Shown here: positions 6,635 through 6,936 of the stretch, one piece after another
How the letters are laid out: each line of letters starts with the position of its first letter
Position numbering within the stretch: the first letter of the stretch is position 1
The notes under the pieces: model-generated
The model's database searches: none
What the model was told of the DNA's origin: nothing
Seen by the model: the letters and a program-made list of their open reading frames with translations, nothing else
Program-made: the position numbers and the translations under genes
Assembly (NCBI GenBank): GCA_046263155.1
Contig: JBHELF010000031.1
Location: forward strand, 1-6,936
Reading direction: 5' to 3'
DNA: 6,936 nucleotides
Source of the DNA: DATADF01 sp046263155
GTDB taxonomy: Bacteria > Actinomycetota > CADDZG01 > WHSQ01

Positions 6635-6936
6635 TTCATTCCCAAGGTCTTAACGAAGAATGAACGCTGGGCGACGAAGAATGCGATCGCAACCGGCAGG
6701 GTTGCGATAACCGCAGCGGCCAGGAGGATGGGGTGGTTCGTGGGCTCGAGAGTCTGCAACGCGCGCAGGCCCAGCGGAAGCGTGTACCACACCGCACTCG
6801 AGACATATAGCAGCGCGTCGACGAAATTCGACCAGTGGAAGGTGAACGCGAGGACACCGACCGCGAAAGCCGCCGGCTTGGCAAGCGGGAACGCAATTCG
6901 GCGCCAGATCTGAAACGGCCTCAAACCCTCGACTCG
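6631..6936 (-). CDS. Carbohydrate ABC transporter permease, MalG/UgpE-like (CUT1), C-terminal part only
   Basis: The last 101 residues are visible; the 5' part lies beyond the right edge. The window opens inside the EAA loop: RVEGLRPFQIWRRIAFP matches the pattern of a conserved Gly followed nine residues later by I-x-LP, here with FP for LP. Two hydrophobic segments follow, about residues 23-45 and 68-90 of the visible part, with the LPLGLRALQ segment between them, as in MalG-type permeases. The end, FFVKTLGMK, differs from the common GGVKG-type terminus. A TTG at 6924 could be taken as a start, but the frame stays open to the edge and the family sequence clearly continues upstream. The gene overlaps the binding-protein start by four bases, so it is the first visible gene of the importer operon; the promoter must lie to the right of the window. 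Confidence 0.95.
   Translation of the reverse strand, partial: RVEGLRPFQIWRRIAFPLAKPAAFAVGVLAFTFHWSNFVDALLYVSSAVWYTLPLGLRALQTLEPTNHPILLAAAVIATLPVAIAFFVAQRSFFVKTLGMK

Noticed and set aside
6631..6924. A complete 97-residue protein starting at TTG 6924
   Set aside because: The frame is open to the window edge, and the sequence begins in the middle of a MalG-type EAA loop, so it is the tail of a longer permease.

Overview
The window is GC-rich bacterial DNA. Every gene I can support lies on the minus strand, so transcription runs from right to left. I see no RNA gene, mobile element, CRISPR array or plus-strand gene. The lineage is inferred, not proven. The fused KorA chain, the Thermus/actinobacterial-type seven-iron ferredoxin, an SH3-like domain resembling the one in actinobacterial Rv0428c-type acetyltransferases, and the high GC together suggest Actinomycetota or a nearby high-GC phylum.

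Right part (6936 down to 3484): a CUT1-type carbohydrate ABC importer. In transcription order it consists of a MalG-like permease (only its C-terminal end is in the window), a lipoprotein substrate-binding protein, a MalK/UgpC-like ATPase with a TOBE domain, and a MalF-like permease. Each stop codon overlaps the next start by about four bases (ATGA or GTGA/TGATG), so the genes form one translationally coupled operon. All parts of a complete importer are represented.

Middle part (3470 down to 2215): a classical short-chain dehydrogenase starts 13 bases after the MalF-like gene behind its own strong ribosome binding site. A small predicted lipoprotein of unknown family follows, coupled to it by an ATGA overlap. 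Both probably belong to the importer transcript. The dehydrogenase may act on the imported compound or a product of it, but its substrate cannot be read from sequence.

Left part (2168 down to 1): a seven-iron ferredoxin, a 74-codon reading frame with SH3-like character, and korA, the fused gamma-alpha chain of a 2-oxoacid (probably 2-oxoglutarate):ferredoxin oxidoreductase. korA begins at a TTG codon behind a perfect GGAGGG and runs off the left edge. The ferredoxin is a plausible electron acceptor for the Kor enzyme, and korB is expected just beyond the left edge.

The oddest point is between the ferredoxin and korA. The ferredoxin reading frame continues past a single TAG into the SH3-like segment, which has no ATG, GTG or TTG start before its conserved core. 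I found no clearly new multi-gene system. That junction and the uncharacterised lipoprotein are the two items most worth a second look.
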